NCBI GenBank assembly: GCA_030522415.1
Contig: CM060107.1
Span: forward strand, 26,534,571 to 26,598,570
Source of the DNA: Channallabes apus
Lineage: Eukaryota > Chordata > Actinopteri > Siluriformes > Clariidae
Length of the DNA stretch: 64,000 bases
Reading direction: 5' to 3'
Made by a program: the position numbers and the translations under genes. Below, one piece after another: positions 50,401 through 58,881 of the stretch (position 1 is the stretch's first letter; each line of letters begins with the position of its first letter). Under the pieces are notes generated by a model that saw only the letters and a list, made by a program, of their open reading frames with translations, was not told where the DNA came from and ran no database searches.

Positions 50401-52540
50401 TTAGACTAAGCTGTCAGTTCTTTATATTTAAAAGCTTCTTTTAGTCTATGTGACATCAAGTTCCATATGAAAGCCAGCATACAAAACCTAAAATAACTGC
50501 ACTTATTCAGTATCAGGGTCTCTAAAGGATACTCACATCTTACTGTATCCCATCTTTCTCAAGTTGTTTTTTTCCATCAGACTAACTGATTGAATTGCAT
50601 ATAGTTTATCCATGTCAGTCTGTCACTATTTTCCCTCTTTCATCTCAAAAACTGTTACTTGTACTTGAATTAGCTGCATCTCCAAAGCAGTGTTCGCCAA
50701 ACCCTAGTCCAGAAGTACACTGTCCTCTCCAGGTTTGTTTTTTATGCTCTAGTACACCTGATCTAACTGATCAGATTATTAACTGTACCTAACGGAGTCC
50801 ACATGAGATAGCAAAAATACCAAATTATTCAGGGCAGAGCTTCTCCAGGACCTGAAATAGAACCCATTGCTCTATGCAGACGTGTAAGAAGTAAACAGAC
50901 ACCCATAGTTTTATGGTAAAATGTATGCAACAAGATTTGTTACCATTTTTTGAGCAAGTAATATATAGCTACAGATTAACACTCTGCTGACTTTGCTTCA
51001 GAGGCTTTAAGATAAATCAGGAAAAAGACCCAGGCTAACCAGGTCACGACTTGTTGATATTCTACCTTTTTCTTAAAATTTTATTGGAATTATGTTAATG
51101 GTAAAAAGGTATATTTCAAGATTCCTAGCTTTTTGTCTCTGGGATAGTCCACCCTTAAATTTGGCCTGTTTGACAATACGAAATTTCTTTAAAATTTCAC
51201 TTCTAGGCATCCTTAAAGGTGGGACTATTCCAATCTGAAAAGAAGCAAGCACAGGCTATTCTAGGGGGGGGGGGGGTGTGTATATACACTATATGGACAA
51301 AAGTATTTTGTCAAACCTTAATTATTAATTTCAGATGCTTCAATCAGGCCCCTTATCCCCAGTAAAAGGAAATCTTAATGATTCAGCAGACCAAGACATC
51401 TTGGACAATGCTATGCTTTCAACTTTGTAGCAGTCTGTGGAAGGCCCTTCTCTATTCCAACATGACTGTACTGATTTGATGTGCTCGGTGTGGAAGAACT
51501 TGACTGACCCTCACAGAACCCTGACCTCAAACTCATCGAGCACCTTTGGGATAAACTGGAACGGAGATTGCGAGCCAGGCCTGCTTGTCCAACATCAGTG
51601 CCTGACCTCATAAATGCTCTACAGAATGAATGGGCACAAACTCCCACAGAAACTCTCCAAAATCTTGTGAACAGCTATTATAGTTACAACAGGGGGGTTT
51701 ACTCCATATTGAAGTATATGTATTTGGATACAATGTCGTTACAGGTTTGGTCAAATACGTTCGTCGATATTTTTCTGTGTATTTGTTTGTATAATTATGT
51801 GCATCTGGCTTGAATGTCAGTGAACTTTATTTCCTTATTCACTTCTGTTTTCTTCAGCACTTTATACCTCCAGCCATTGTGGTCCATATAACTGAAGGCT
51901 CCGTCCACTACACTGGCTATGAACTGGCCTCCTGTGATGAACAGGGTGTTTATGGTGACCAGCTGACCCCGGAGTTGAGGAGGAGACACTTCAGCTATGT
52001 AGACCGGCACAGTCATAGATGCTATTCCTATGGGCGTAAACCAACACACAGTCAGGTGCTTTATACAGAGAGTCAAAGCAAAGTCAAATTTAAGCAATCT
52101 TATCTAATTTGTGACTTACCTATACCAAGACCAACAGTAAGTCTGCCAATAAGAAGAACCACTTTATCAGGTGCCACGCTCAAAATGATCCCCCCTACTG
52201 TAAAAATGAAGCTGGCCAGCATGATGCACTTCCGACGGCCACACAGACCGTTCAGGTATCCGCCAGCTAGGGATGAGAGCGCTGCCGCACCCACAGTGCT
52301 GGAGACCAACAGCTCCTGCCAAAACGTGCTCAGATGCAGTTCTTTCTTGAGCAAAAGCATGGCCCCGGATACCACCCCGGTGTCATAGCCGAACAAGAAG
52401 CCACCCAGAGCGGAGAAGAAGGAGAGGATGTAGACAAACTTCGAGGAGCCGTCCTCGGGCTGAGCTGCAGTACGCCTGCGCGCTCTGATCAGTGTGTGCT
52501 CATCCTCCACTCTCCTCCTGCTACCTGTCACCTGCTCCAT
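32060..52540 (-). CDS. slc2a13: solute carrier 2A13, H+/myo-inositol cotransporter (complete)
   Basis: Imports myo-inositol with protons across the plasma membrane (GLUT13/HMIT), a 12-helix sugar-porter of the major facilitator superfamily. Ten exons join in phase into 598 codons; human has 648, the difference being a shorter N-terminus. Visible family signatures: [15 protein letters not shown] in helix 1, GRRKC after helix 2, PESPRWL at 216-222, FQQLSGINT at 290-298, [19 protein letters not shown] and PETKG. A large Cys-rich extracellular loop between helices 9 and 10 has three N-glycosylation sequons (NCT, NGS, NVT). The start at 52,540 is the first ATG after an in-frame TAG. Exon number equals the human gene. 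Intron 5 is 13.7 kb of nested transposons. Confidence 0.97.
32469..32621 (-). CDS. slc2a13: slc2a13 exon 9
   Basis: Encodes [20 protein letters not shown] and [22 protein letters not shown], with the conserved GPMPW and [10 protein letters not shown] motifs and helix 11. Confidence 0.96.
32840..33185 (+). mobile_element. Tc1-like non-autonomous element relic
   Basis: Ends TTTTGGCCACATAGTGTA, the inverse of the TACACTATATGG end at 51,285. Internal words GAGCTCACTTTGTGTACAGG and CAAAGACATTCCATACAG are typical of this fish family. It lies in slc2a13 intron 8. Confidence 0.65.
33266..33384 (-). CDS. slc2a13: slc2a13 exon 8
   Basis: Encodes [39 protein letters not shown]: the end of the extracellular loop and helix 10. 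Confidence 0.95.
33489..33614 (-). CDS. slc2a13: slc2a13 exon 7
   Basis: Encodes the Cys-rich extracellular loop: [40 protein letters not shown]. Phase 2 at both ends. Confidence 0.95.
33723..33978 (+). repeat. LTR-like repeat, uninterrupted copy
   Basis: Begins TGTGGCGTGGGCGGGGCC, has an AATAAA at about 33,885 and ends AAACGCTATAATATT. From about 33,795 onward it matches the copy at 38,908-40,372. TG start, internal AATAAA and near-CA end suggest a solo LTR, but I found no reliable flanking duplication. It lies in slc2a13 intron 6, next to exon 6. Confidence 0.55.
33992..34112 (-). CDS. slc2a13: slc2a13 exon 6
   Basis: Encodes [20 protein letters not shown] and [19 protein letters not shown], helix 9 and the start of the large extracellular loop. 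A repeat copy ends only about 19 bp from its donor GG|GTGAGT. Confidence 0.94.
34382..34866 (+). pseudogene. L1 ORF1 5' part
   Basis: From [14 protein letters not shown] it encodes the coiled coil ([18 protein letters not shown]…) and the start of the RNA-binding domain ([20 protein letters not shown]). It is interrupted after RPTEYNM by the transposon at 34,868; the frame resumes at 38,542. Confidence 0.85.
35751..35814. repeat. AT microsatellite
   Basis: About 30 AT units abutting the left side of a Tc1-like element; its expansion seems to have replaced that element's left terminus. Confidence 0.95.
35815..37013 (+). mobile_element. Tc1-like transposon inside the hAT-like element
   Basis: The right end AATAATCCTTTAGGTG is intact; the left retains TATTTGGAACACCTGTTCAA. 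From 35,949 the plus strand reads [40 protein letters not shown], then frameshifts. Later pieces (PDLNPIE-like at about 36,775) are in other frames, so the transposase is dead. Confidence 0.85.
37470..38541. repeat. tandem duplication of the transposon's right part
   Basis: The block 37,470-37,976 is repeated at about 38,040-38,541 with few differences (both hold CGTCACCTGCGATGTTGTAA and CGATCTGTCTGTTTACACGA). The sequence between, 37,977-38,040, repeats 35,020-35,095. So a unit of about 570 bp was duplicated; the first unit now carries the hAT-like element. Confidence 0.85.
38542..38907 (+). pseudogene. L1 ORF1 3' part
   Basis: Continues the ORF1 RNA-binding and C-terminal domains: [20 protein letters not shown], then with a frame change [20 protein letters not shown] and [20 protein letters not shown]. 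It is cut off at about 38,907, where the LTR-like repeat begins. Confidence 0.8.
39006..40274 (+). pseudogene. RTE reverse transcriptase, one frameshift
   Basis: Domains in order: [20 protein letters not shown], the palm motif around [39 protein letters not shown], the catalytic [11 protein letters not shown] (frame +2 after a 1-nt insertion near 39,513), the thumb part [20 protein letters not shown], and the C-terminal [17 protein letters not shown] to [11 protein letters not shown]. Endonuclease and start are absent. It is well preserved and therefore probably a young copy. Confidence 0.85.
39006..40311 (+). mobile_element. RTE-type LINE, 5' truncated
   Basis: A reverse transcriptase gene fragment followed by GCTGTGGCGACCCCTGAAAG, ACAGCCGAAAGAC and a GAA-repeat tail, the typical short 3' end of RTE-like elements. 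The insertion lies between CATTGG and GCAAGTAAG of the LTR-like repeat, as shown by the empty copy at 33.9 kb. Confidence 0.85.
40375..40872. other. unassigned segment inside the L1
   Basis: About 500 bp between the LTR-like repeat and the point where L1 ORF2 becomes readable. It may be decayed L1 endonuclease region or yet another insertion; I could not decide. Confidence 0.35.
40873..41921 (+). pseudogene. L1 ORF2 fragment (linker and first RT motifs)
   Basis: Reads [51 protein letters not shown], later [13 protein letters not shown] and, after several stops, [40 protein letters not shown] (RT motifs). It is interrupted at EAVISL by the transposon at 41,922. Confidence 0.8.
42285..42860. 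repeat. inverted repeat arms around an AT-rich centre
   Basis: The left arm (GTTATGTGCTAAAATGCCCC … ATAATCGCTACCAAAGATTA … TAGAACATAGG) reappears inverted at 42,711-42,840, including a 15-G run (42,779-42,793) matching CCCCCCCC on the left. The centre is AT-rich. Confidence 0.7.
43323..44025. mobile_element. fold-back element with ~170-215-bp inverted repeats, 6-bp flanks
   Basis: Left arm 43,323-43,538 and right arm 43,854-44,025 are nearly perfect inverse copies, starting TATGGAATAAAATCACTGTC. The left arm is longer because a segment of about 44 bp (ATATTCGTGCGTAAAAAAAA… to AATCTACGGC) is tandemly duplicated. TAAACC flanks both sides (43,317-43,322; 44,026-44,031). The centre of about 315 bp has no coding potential. 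Confidence 0.85.
44709..46680 (+). pseudogene. L1 ORF2 fragment (RT catalytic core to C-terminus)
   Basis: Resumes [11 protein letters not shown], then [20 protein letters not shown] and the catalytic [14 protein letters not shown] near 45,010. It continues in several frames through [47 protein letters not shown] to [13 protein letters not shown] and a stop at 46,680. Multiple frameshifts and stops make it dead. Confidence 0.85.
47037..47070. repeat. AT microsatellite at the L1 3' end
   Basis: A TATC/AT run directly after the L1 A-rich tail. Confidence 0.85.
47269..47541 (+). mobile_element. tRNA-derived SINE, best preserved copy
   Basis: Head GTGGTGTAGTGGTTAGCACT contains an A-box-like TAGTGGTTAGC, and GGGTTCGATTCC is a canonical B box. 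The body carries an internal TG repeat (47,379-47,411), CTGTCCAGGGTGTACCCTGC, and ends with a (TGAA)n tail. It is the reference for the other copies in the window. Confidence 0.9.
47858..48021 (-). CDS. slc2a13: slc2a13 exon 5
   Basis: Encodes [20 protein letters not shown] through [20 protein letters not shown]. The donor G|GTGAGG opens the 13.7-kb intron 5. Confidence 0.96.
48080..49720. other. slc2a13 intron 4, nothing recognised
   Basis: AT-rich intron between exons 5 and 4. At 49,360-49,405 a short TCCCTAACAAGCTGGGATAT block recalls the repeat at 27,300-27,480. Nothing else was seen. Confidence 0.45.
49722..49830 (-). CDS. slc2a13: slc2a13 exon 4
   Basis: Encodes [20 protein letters not shown] and [15 protein letters not shown], the helix 7 substrate motif. 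Acceptor CTCAG|, donor AT|GTAAGA. It is not part of any long ORF but fits both neighbouring phases. Confidence 0.94.
49956..50164 (-). CDS. slc2a13: slc2a13 exon 3
   Basis: Encodes [20 protein letters not shown], the motif [12 protein letters not shown] and the start of the long cytoplasmic loop ([18 protein letters not shown]). Confidence 0.96.
50175..51280. other. slc2a13 intron 2, nothing recognised
   Basis: Intronic sequence without recognisable repeat ends. A G run at 51,264-51,276 precedes the next element. Confidence 0.4.
51285..51783 (+). mobile_element. Tc1-like element, internally deleted
   Basis: Left end TACACTATATGGACAAAAGT; the right end is decayed. The plus strand still reads the transposase C-terminal part ([40 protein letters not shown]) while the N-terminal two thirds are gone. 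It lies in slc2a13 intron 2; the relic at 32,840-33,185 is the same family. Confidence 0.75.
51868..52027 (-). CDS. slc2a13: slc2a13 exon 2
   Basis: Encodes [40 protein letters not shown] and ends NGW plus a split Arg codon (donor AG|GTATAA). Contains the conserved PVYIAEVSP motif of sugar porters. Confidence 0.96.
52120..52540 (-). CDS. slc2a13: slc2a13 exon 1
   Basis: Starts [20 protein letters not shown]; the cytoplasmic N-terminus leads into helix 1 ([20 protein letters not shown]), then helices 2-4, ending LTVGLGIG. The donor G|GTAAGT splits the Gly codon. Confidence 0.96.
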
Positions 52541-53615
52541 GTCCTGCAGCTCACAACCATCCTAAATAACACAGCGACACAACACACAAATCATCACAGG
52601 GACACACGTCAATCAAGTTAAAGTACATCACACAGCCCGGTTTGCAATCAACACGTACCTTTAAAACGTCACTCATACACCTAAAAACAAGACACGTGAT
52701 CAGTTATACAGTAAATAATGTACAGTACAATACACAACTGATGGCTTGACATCACAATTGTATCGCGTGACAGCTTGATGAATCCTGCACCAGCCGGGGC
52801 CTCATCATTTCATAATCATGCCTGTAGAGGATACAGTATGCAGCGCCTCTAATCTAATCACAGCAGGTTAGACGGCCGGACCGAACACATGACACCATGT
52901 GCAGTTTGTAAGCAGCAGAGCGCCATGTTAAATTGTTTCATTGAGAAGGGGGCGGAGTCACGAGTCACCGATGCCCTTGAGGGGGCGTGTCTTTGACGTC
53001 GAAACAAAACAGCGATGTGTCAAAAAAGAAATCGTTATTAAATAATAAATAAATATATATATGAAAGGTTACTTAGCGCAATAATGTTATGATATGAATA
53101 CACTGTTTAGACATTGCCATATTTTGGACTTGTCAAGCCTCCGGCAGCCGTTTCAGATATTTTGTTGCGCCGTGAATGTTTGTAACGTCGGGGGGAAAAA
53201 AATATCAATCGACGGTGAATGTTATTTCAGTATTACATCGTTGTTTGTGTCAATACGCTGATATAATGAAGATAAGCTTACCCGTAACTGAGAAAAGTCC
53301 GGCGCCGCGCGCTCCAAACTTCCTGCTTTAAAGTCACAGCAGCAGTCACATGACTCGTCCTGCCGCAACAAGTCACGCCTGTCTCCGAGAGACTCCCAAA
53401 ATAATCGCGAAGCTTTCGGAAATAGGGAACCGGGAATGTTTAGCTCAGCTTTACAAACCTTTTGGCGGTTTTAGGAACTCGGCGTGGCTTCCACACACAA
53501 GGCTGTGCCTTCACACAACATCACATCAGCGCATGTCTACAGGATCTGATGAGAAATCTCAGAACACACGTGTTTCATGTCAGCAGTGCAACGGCACGAT
53601 AGAGAACACTACACC
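52541..53615. promoter_or_regulatory. head-to-head slc2a13/lrrk2 intergenic region, probable shared promoter
   Basis: Only 1.07 kb separates the two start codons on opposite strands. It holds GC boxes (GGGGGCGG near 52,949, GGGGGCGTG near 52,981), a CRE-like TGACGTC near 52,996, a GC-rich block CCGGCGCCGCGCGC near 53,301 and a palindrome GTCACATGAC at 53,345-53,354. The 5' UTRs of both genes must lie here. Promoter function is inferred from the arrangement. Confidence 0.65.
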
Positions 53616-53757
53616 ATGGTGGACAAGGAGGATCTGGAAGAGAACCTGAAAAAGCTGCTTGTGCGGCTGAGGAACAATTTAGAAGAAGTAAAGCAGCTGG
53701 GCACCATGGTCCAGATCCTACAGGACATGCTTTTTCTCACATACACAGACGAATGTG
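53616..53757 (+). CDS. lrrk2: lrrk2 exon 1
   Basis: Encodes [20 protein letters not shown] to [17 protein letters not shown]. The donor G|GTAAGC is followed within four bases by a CA repeat (53,762-53,791). Confidence 0.93.
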
Positions 53758-53760
53758 GTA

Positions 53761-53793
<33 letters not shown>

Positions 53794-56700
53794 TGATTTA
53801 CTGTATAGGTGTGTACGTACAGGATGCCTGACATATATGGGTCCTGCACCGGCCCCTTTTGATGCCTTCACATTTGTTCACACGTGACAGTCTGATCTAT
53901 ATTTGACTTGAGAGATATTTTAGGATCTAACGAAACCCCTTTTCTGTTACAACAGGAGAGCTGTTTCAAGACCAAGATGTCCATGAGCCACTGATGCTCC
54001 TGTTGTCATCTTGCAGCAACAGTAAACTTCAGCAGGTACTTTAAATCCCTCAGATTTTTTTCCCCTTGATGCGCTTTATTATAATTTTCAGCCCTGTTTA
54101 TTGGATAAGCCATTGTCACATTGATCTAGGTGGGATGGTCCCTGCTGTGCCGGTTGATGGAAATCTGCCCCACCACCTTGAACAAGCTGGTCCAGCCCCG
54201 TCAGGCTCTAAAGGATCTCAAGGCTCTAGGAGTGCATCAGTAAGCCTCCAGGAATTTCTATTCAGATAATTGGGAAGCTGGGAACAATATAGAGTGTAGC
54301 AGTAACATTAGAACTGCAAGAGAAATAAAGAAAGTGAAAGTAGCTTTGTCTATTTTTTCTGTTTGTTCAAGAGTGTCGAGGGGTTTAAAAAGATGACTTA
54401 ATAAGATAAATAAGTTTACAGTATATTTAAAGTCTTATTTGTCTGTGCTTACTTGTGTGTGTCTTATAGGCAGATTCTAAACATGCTGGCTTTGCATCAG
54501 AAAGACCTAAACGTGCTAACGGTACTGTTGCAAGCTCTAGCCTTGATGCTGAAATCAGGTACACCAACACATTTAAGCCCATATTATTACATCATTATAT
54601 CACTCATCCATAGCGTACAGTATAGTCTTTATAATAACAATAATGATTAATCTTGTCAAACTTGACTGGGTAGAGTCTGATGCTCTGTGTAGTTAATGAG
54701 CCCATCTAAACTTGTAGTTTAGTTGTTGTTGGTCTTTCGGCTGCTCCCGACAAGGGGTCGCCACAGCGGAATATCCAGTCCGCACAACAACTTGGCACAG
54801 GTTTTCCGCCGGATGCCCTTCCTGTAGTTTAGAAACGTCCTCTGACTTTCAACTGTTTTTACTTTCAATAAACTTAATGTGTAAATATTTGTATGAACAC
54901 TAAAAGAGTCAACACCATAAGACATAAACTAAAAATGTTTCACAATGTGTCCCTGAATGAAGGGAGGCTCAAAATCAAAAGTACCAGTCAGTATCTGGTG
55001 TGGCCACCAGCTGCTTGAAGTACTGCAGTGCATCTCCTCCTCATGGACTGGACCAGATTTGTCAGTTCTTGCTGTGAGATGGAGGAATTGTGTGTTCCTG
55101 GTGTGACTCGGGCAGTTGTTGTGGCCATATATATATATTTTTTTTTTACTATAAAAATAGTTTGTTGATATGATAGCTTACTTCTTATAAGTCTTAAAAC
55201 ATTATTGTACAATTGGTTAAATAATAAAAAAAGATATTGTATAGATAATATGTTAAAACAGCTGAGAACGGCTGTCAATTATTTAGTAACTATACATATA
55301 TTAGTAAGAATGGTGTGTCGTTATGACAATATATGAGGAATATCATTTTTTTTTTTTTTTGCTTTATAGAAATCCGTGTTGTGTTTAAGTACTAGTTTGA
55401 GATCTAGTTTGGTTTCCAACAGTAAAAAAAAAAAAAAAAATCATCTATGCAAGAAAGAAGCATCTTTTTTTTAAAGCTCTAATATTGCTACTTTTTAGTT
55501 TTTCTTATTTATTTTTACCTATTTACTAATCACATTGTTTGACTAAAACACTTACAGTAGAAATAAACTGGTAATGTAATTTTTATTACTTGACGCTACA
55601 TACGATCAAGTCGTTAGGATTTTGTAGTTAGTCTGCCATATAATCTATATGAATGAGCAGCACACGCTGTATGGCCAACAACTACAGTATGTGTGTGTTT
55701 TTTGCATGTGTGTATGTGTGTGTGTGTGGCAGATGAGCTGACATTGCTGATTCTAGAGCAGGAGATGGATGTGTTTGAGCTGGTGGTGGAGGCCATGAAG
55801 ACATTTCCTCACAGTGAGGAGCTGCAACTCCAGGGCTGCTCCGCGCTTTGCCTGCTGCTGGAGAAAGGTGCTGGTTAATAATTTAGCACAGCTGCATCCC
55901 GAGTGGAACGGCCTACCTTGTAAACTCTTCAGTTATGACGATGTTTACTGCTGATTTTGCTTTTATTAGGTGCATTTGATTTGGTATGTACTATTGTACT
56001 GTAGCTATGCAACAATGCTATTTATTTCCTACCCAGTTCCAGAGGTACATCGAGTGGAGTTTATTGAGAGGAAGGATCATGTCATAGTTTTGAATGTGCT
56101 CATGAGGTTCAAGGACAGTGAGAAAGTGGTGTTGTCTGCACTGCAGCTTCTCTTACCATTGGCTGAGCCTGGTAAGGCAGCTTTGGGATAATGTTTCCTA
56201 TGTAACATTTTCCATGTTCCATTTCCTATAAAGCCATGGATGAATTGCTATAATTTAGGAATTACATTGGTTGATTTACCTTTGGGAAACTAAATATTTA
56301 TTAACATCAAATAAGGCTAATTGGAACCATTTGAAACATCTTTATCTAATAACACAAATCACTTTGCTTTATAAATAAAAACACTGCATGATGAGGCAAG
56401 ACTATGATAAGGGTCTCACTCCATGTTTGTGTGTTCATCTGGATTTTAGCAAGCAATGTGGAGATTCTGATGTCCAAATCAGAAAAATGCTACAGTGTAG
56501 TGTGTCAAGCAGTGGAGGTGTTCTCTCATTCAGAGGCTGTACAGGAGGTCGGATGCTGCCTACTGTGGAAATTTACTTCAGGTGGGAAAAATCAAGCACA
56601 TGACAAGAAGCGCCTTTGTACTACTCATTTGGACTTGATAGTCATTGCCAGTGCAATAGCTTGCTTTCCGCTGTGAATCATTGATTTGTATAAAGAGTGA

Positions 56701-58840
56701 AATAATTTCTCTTGTGAAGAATCTCTTTGTATGGTTCAACATTTCAGAAAGTTACTTCAATATCTTGGTGCTGAATGGTGTACATAGAGTGGCAATGAAA
56801 GCGTGTCTCTCCTATCCTGACAATGGCAAGATCCAGGCTGCTGCACTGTCCTGTCTGGCTGCTCTCAGTAAGTCTTCCCCTGCCGACACCTGTCTTTATA
56901 ATATATTATCAAATATTATAAGAAAAAGTACTACTATAGTAATATTACTATTAATAGTACTATTTCTTAAGGTTTTGGTTCACATTCTCAGGATATGGCT
57001 CAGAACAAAGTGGGTTGTCCAAAGTGTATAATTCCACATGCATATTATAGGATATCTGTTAGGAAAGTTATTTCCTGTTATGACTTCCATGTTATAGCTG
57101 CTGTATAACAGTGTTTCCTCACCAGTATCTCTTTTATCCATTTCTTGTAGTTAACGAGAAAAAAAAAATCATACATTGTCACAATACAGAAAAACATCAG
57201 TAGTGACATAGGATTATCTGAAGTGTATTAGAATTAGTGCATTAATACAACGCTGTGACTGTCATGATTGTCACAACTGTCTCTGCTGTTAGACCACATC
57301 TTCAAAAAAATTCTAAAAGCAATAAACTGTTCTAATTAAGCTGTACTAAAGACCACCAAATGTCGGATTTGACAGCAAAGACAATCCTGGAGAATGAAGA
57401 TCTCAAAAAGTCATGTTCTGAAGGTGATAGGGGGAAAGAACATGCTGTGGACAATAACAACGAGGAAAGCCTGGATTGGGGAGAAACTTGCTGCACAGCT
57501 TTAGACAGACACACTGAAAATCCTGAAGTGCAGGTAAGCTATGTGCCCTTTCTTTATCATGTGGCGCAAACTCTATTCGGTTTTTCTTGTATGTAAGTTA
57601 GAGCACTGTGCAAAAGTCTTGATCTTGATGCTGTAGCCTCTCGCAGCCAGAGGTCTAGAGAGAGCTGTCACATGGTTCGGAGGAAGCCCTCCCTCCCTCC
57701 CTGACTGACTGACTAGTAGTAGTAGCCCTAATGTGAGAGCACCCTAGTGACAGGGAGGAATTGGACACGGCTAAATTCGAGAGAAAATCAGTGAAAAATC
57801 CCCAAAAATTAATACAGTAAAAAAAAGGCTTGATCCACCCCCATTTCTTCACAATTTGCTTTCAAAGGGCCAAAAGACTACATTGTGTTTTTAATGTAGT
57901 CTTGAGGATAGATCTCAGGCTTCCTCAAGGACTTTTTTTTCGAGGGGAAATTTACATAATTTAATTTAATTCAATATGAAGAATTGAGGGGTCGCTCAAG
58001 ACTTTTGGACAGAACTGTACATTAATATCTTGATCTTCCTCTGTATCTGTAGGAGGCTGCTTGCTGGGCATTAAACAACTTGCTGCTCTATGCCAGTGCA
58101 CGCAGTATATATGAGGAACCAAAAGAAAGGTTAGTGAAGAAATGGCAACAAATTACTGTATTCGAATGCTGTAATGCTATACTCAAATGTTGTGAACACA
58201 CAGTACAAATTTCCAGTTAATATTAGTAAACCTTATGTTGTAAGATTTATAGCAATCTGTTGTTTTTGTTATAGCAGTCCAAAAGGCCAAAGAGTTTTGG
58301 TTATGGTCTACGTAAAGTTGTACATGTTCTCCTCATATCTCTGTGTTTCTTTCGAATTCTTTCATACTCATAGATAAATAACTGCAGCGAGGCCTATTTT
58401 TCTCAGGACAGGATCAAAGTCCACAAAACTAACTATAATAATGTGGTGAATGAAAATGAATGGCTAACCGTCTCATTGTCTCTCATTTTCTTTCTCTGTC
58501 TGTAGGCCCCCGGTATATATACAGGTAATGACTGTGATGCTTGTGCACTCCTCAAGTTTTGGTGTGTTCCAGGCTGCTGCATCTACCCTATGCACGCTCA
58601 TACGCCGACACAGTACGTCACAGCACTGTCAGTGCATTTAAACCTGAAGTTTGGTTATATTTGCTCATGAAATCCAACTCTTACAGTGAGATACATAAAT
58701 AACAATTTGTATTGTGTGTGAGTTACATACAGTAATAGGTGTGTTAGTTAACAGTTCTAGATAATATGGAAGCATATCTGTAATCATTAATATGCCTTAT
58801 AGGAGTAAATAGTATATTGTGTGCTTCAAGTTAATACTGT

Positions 58841-58881
<41 letters not shown>

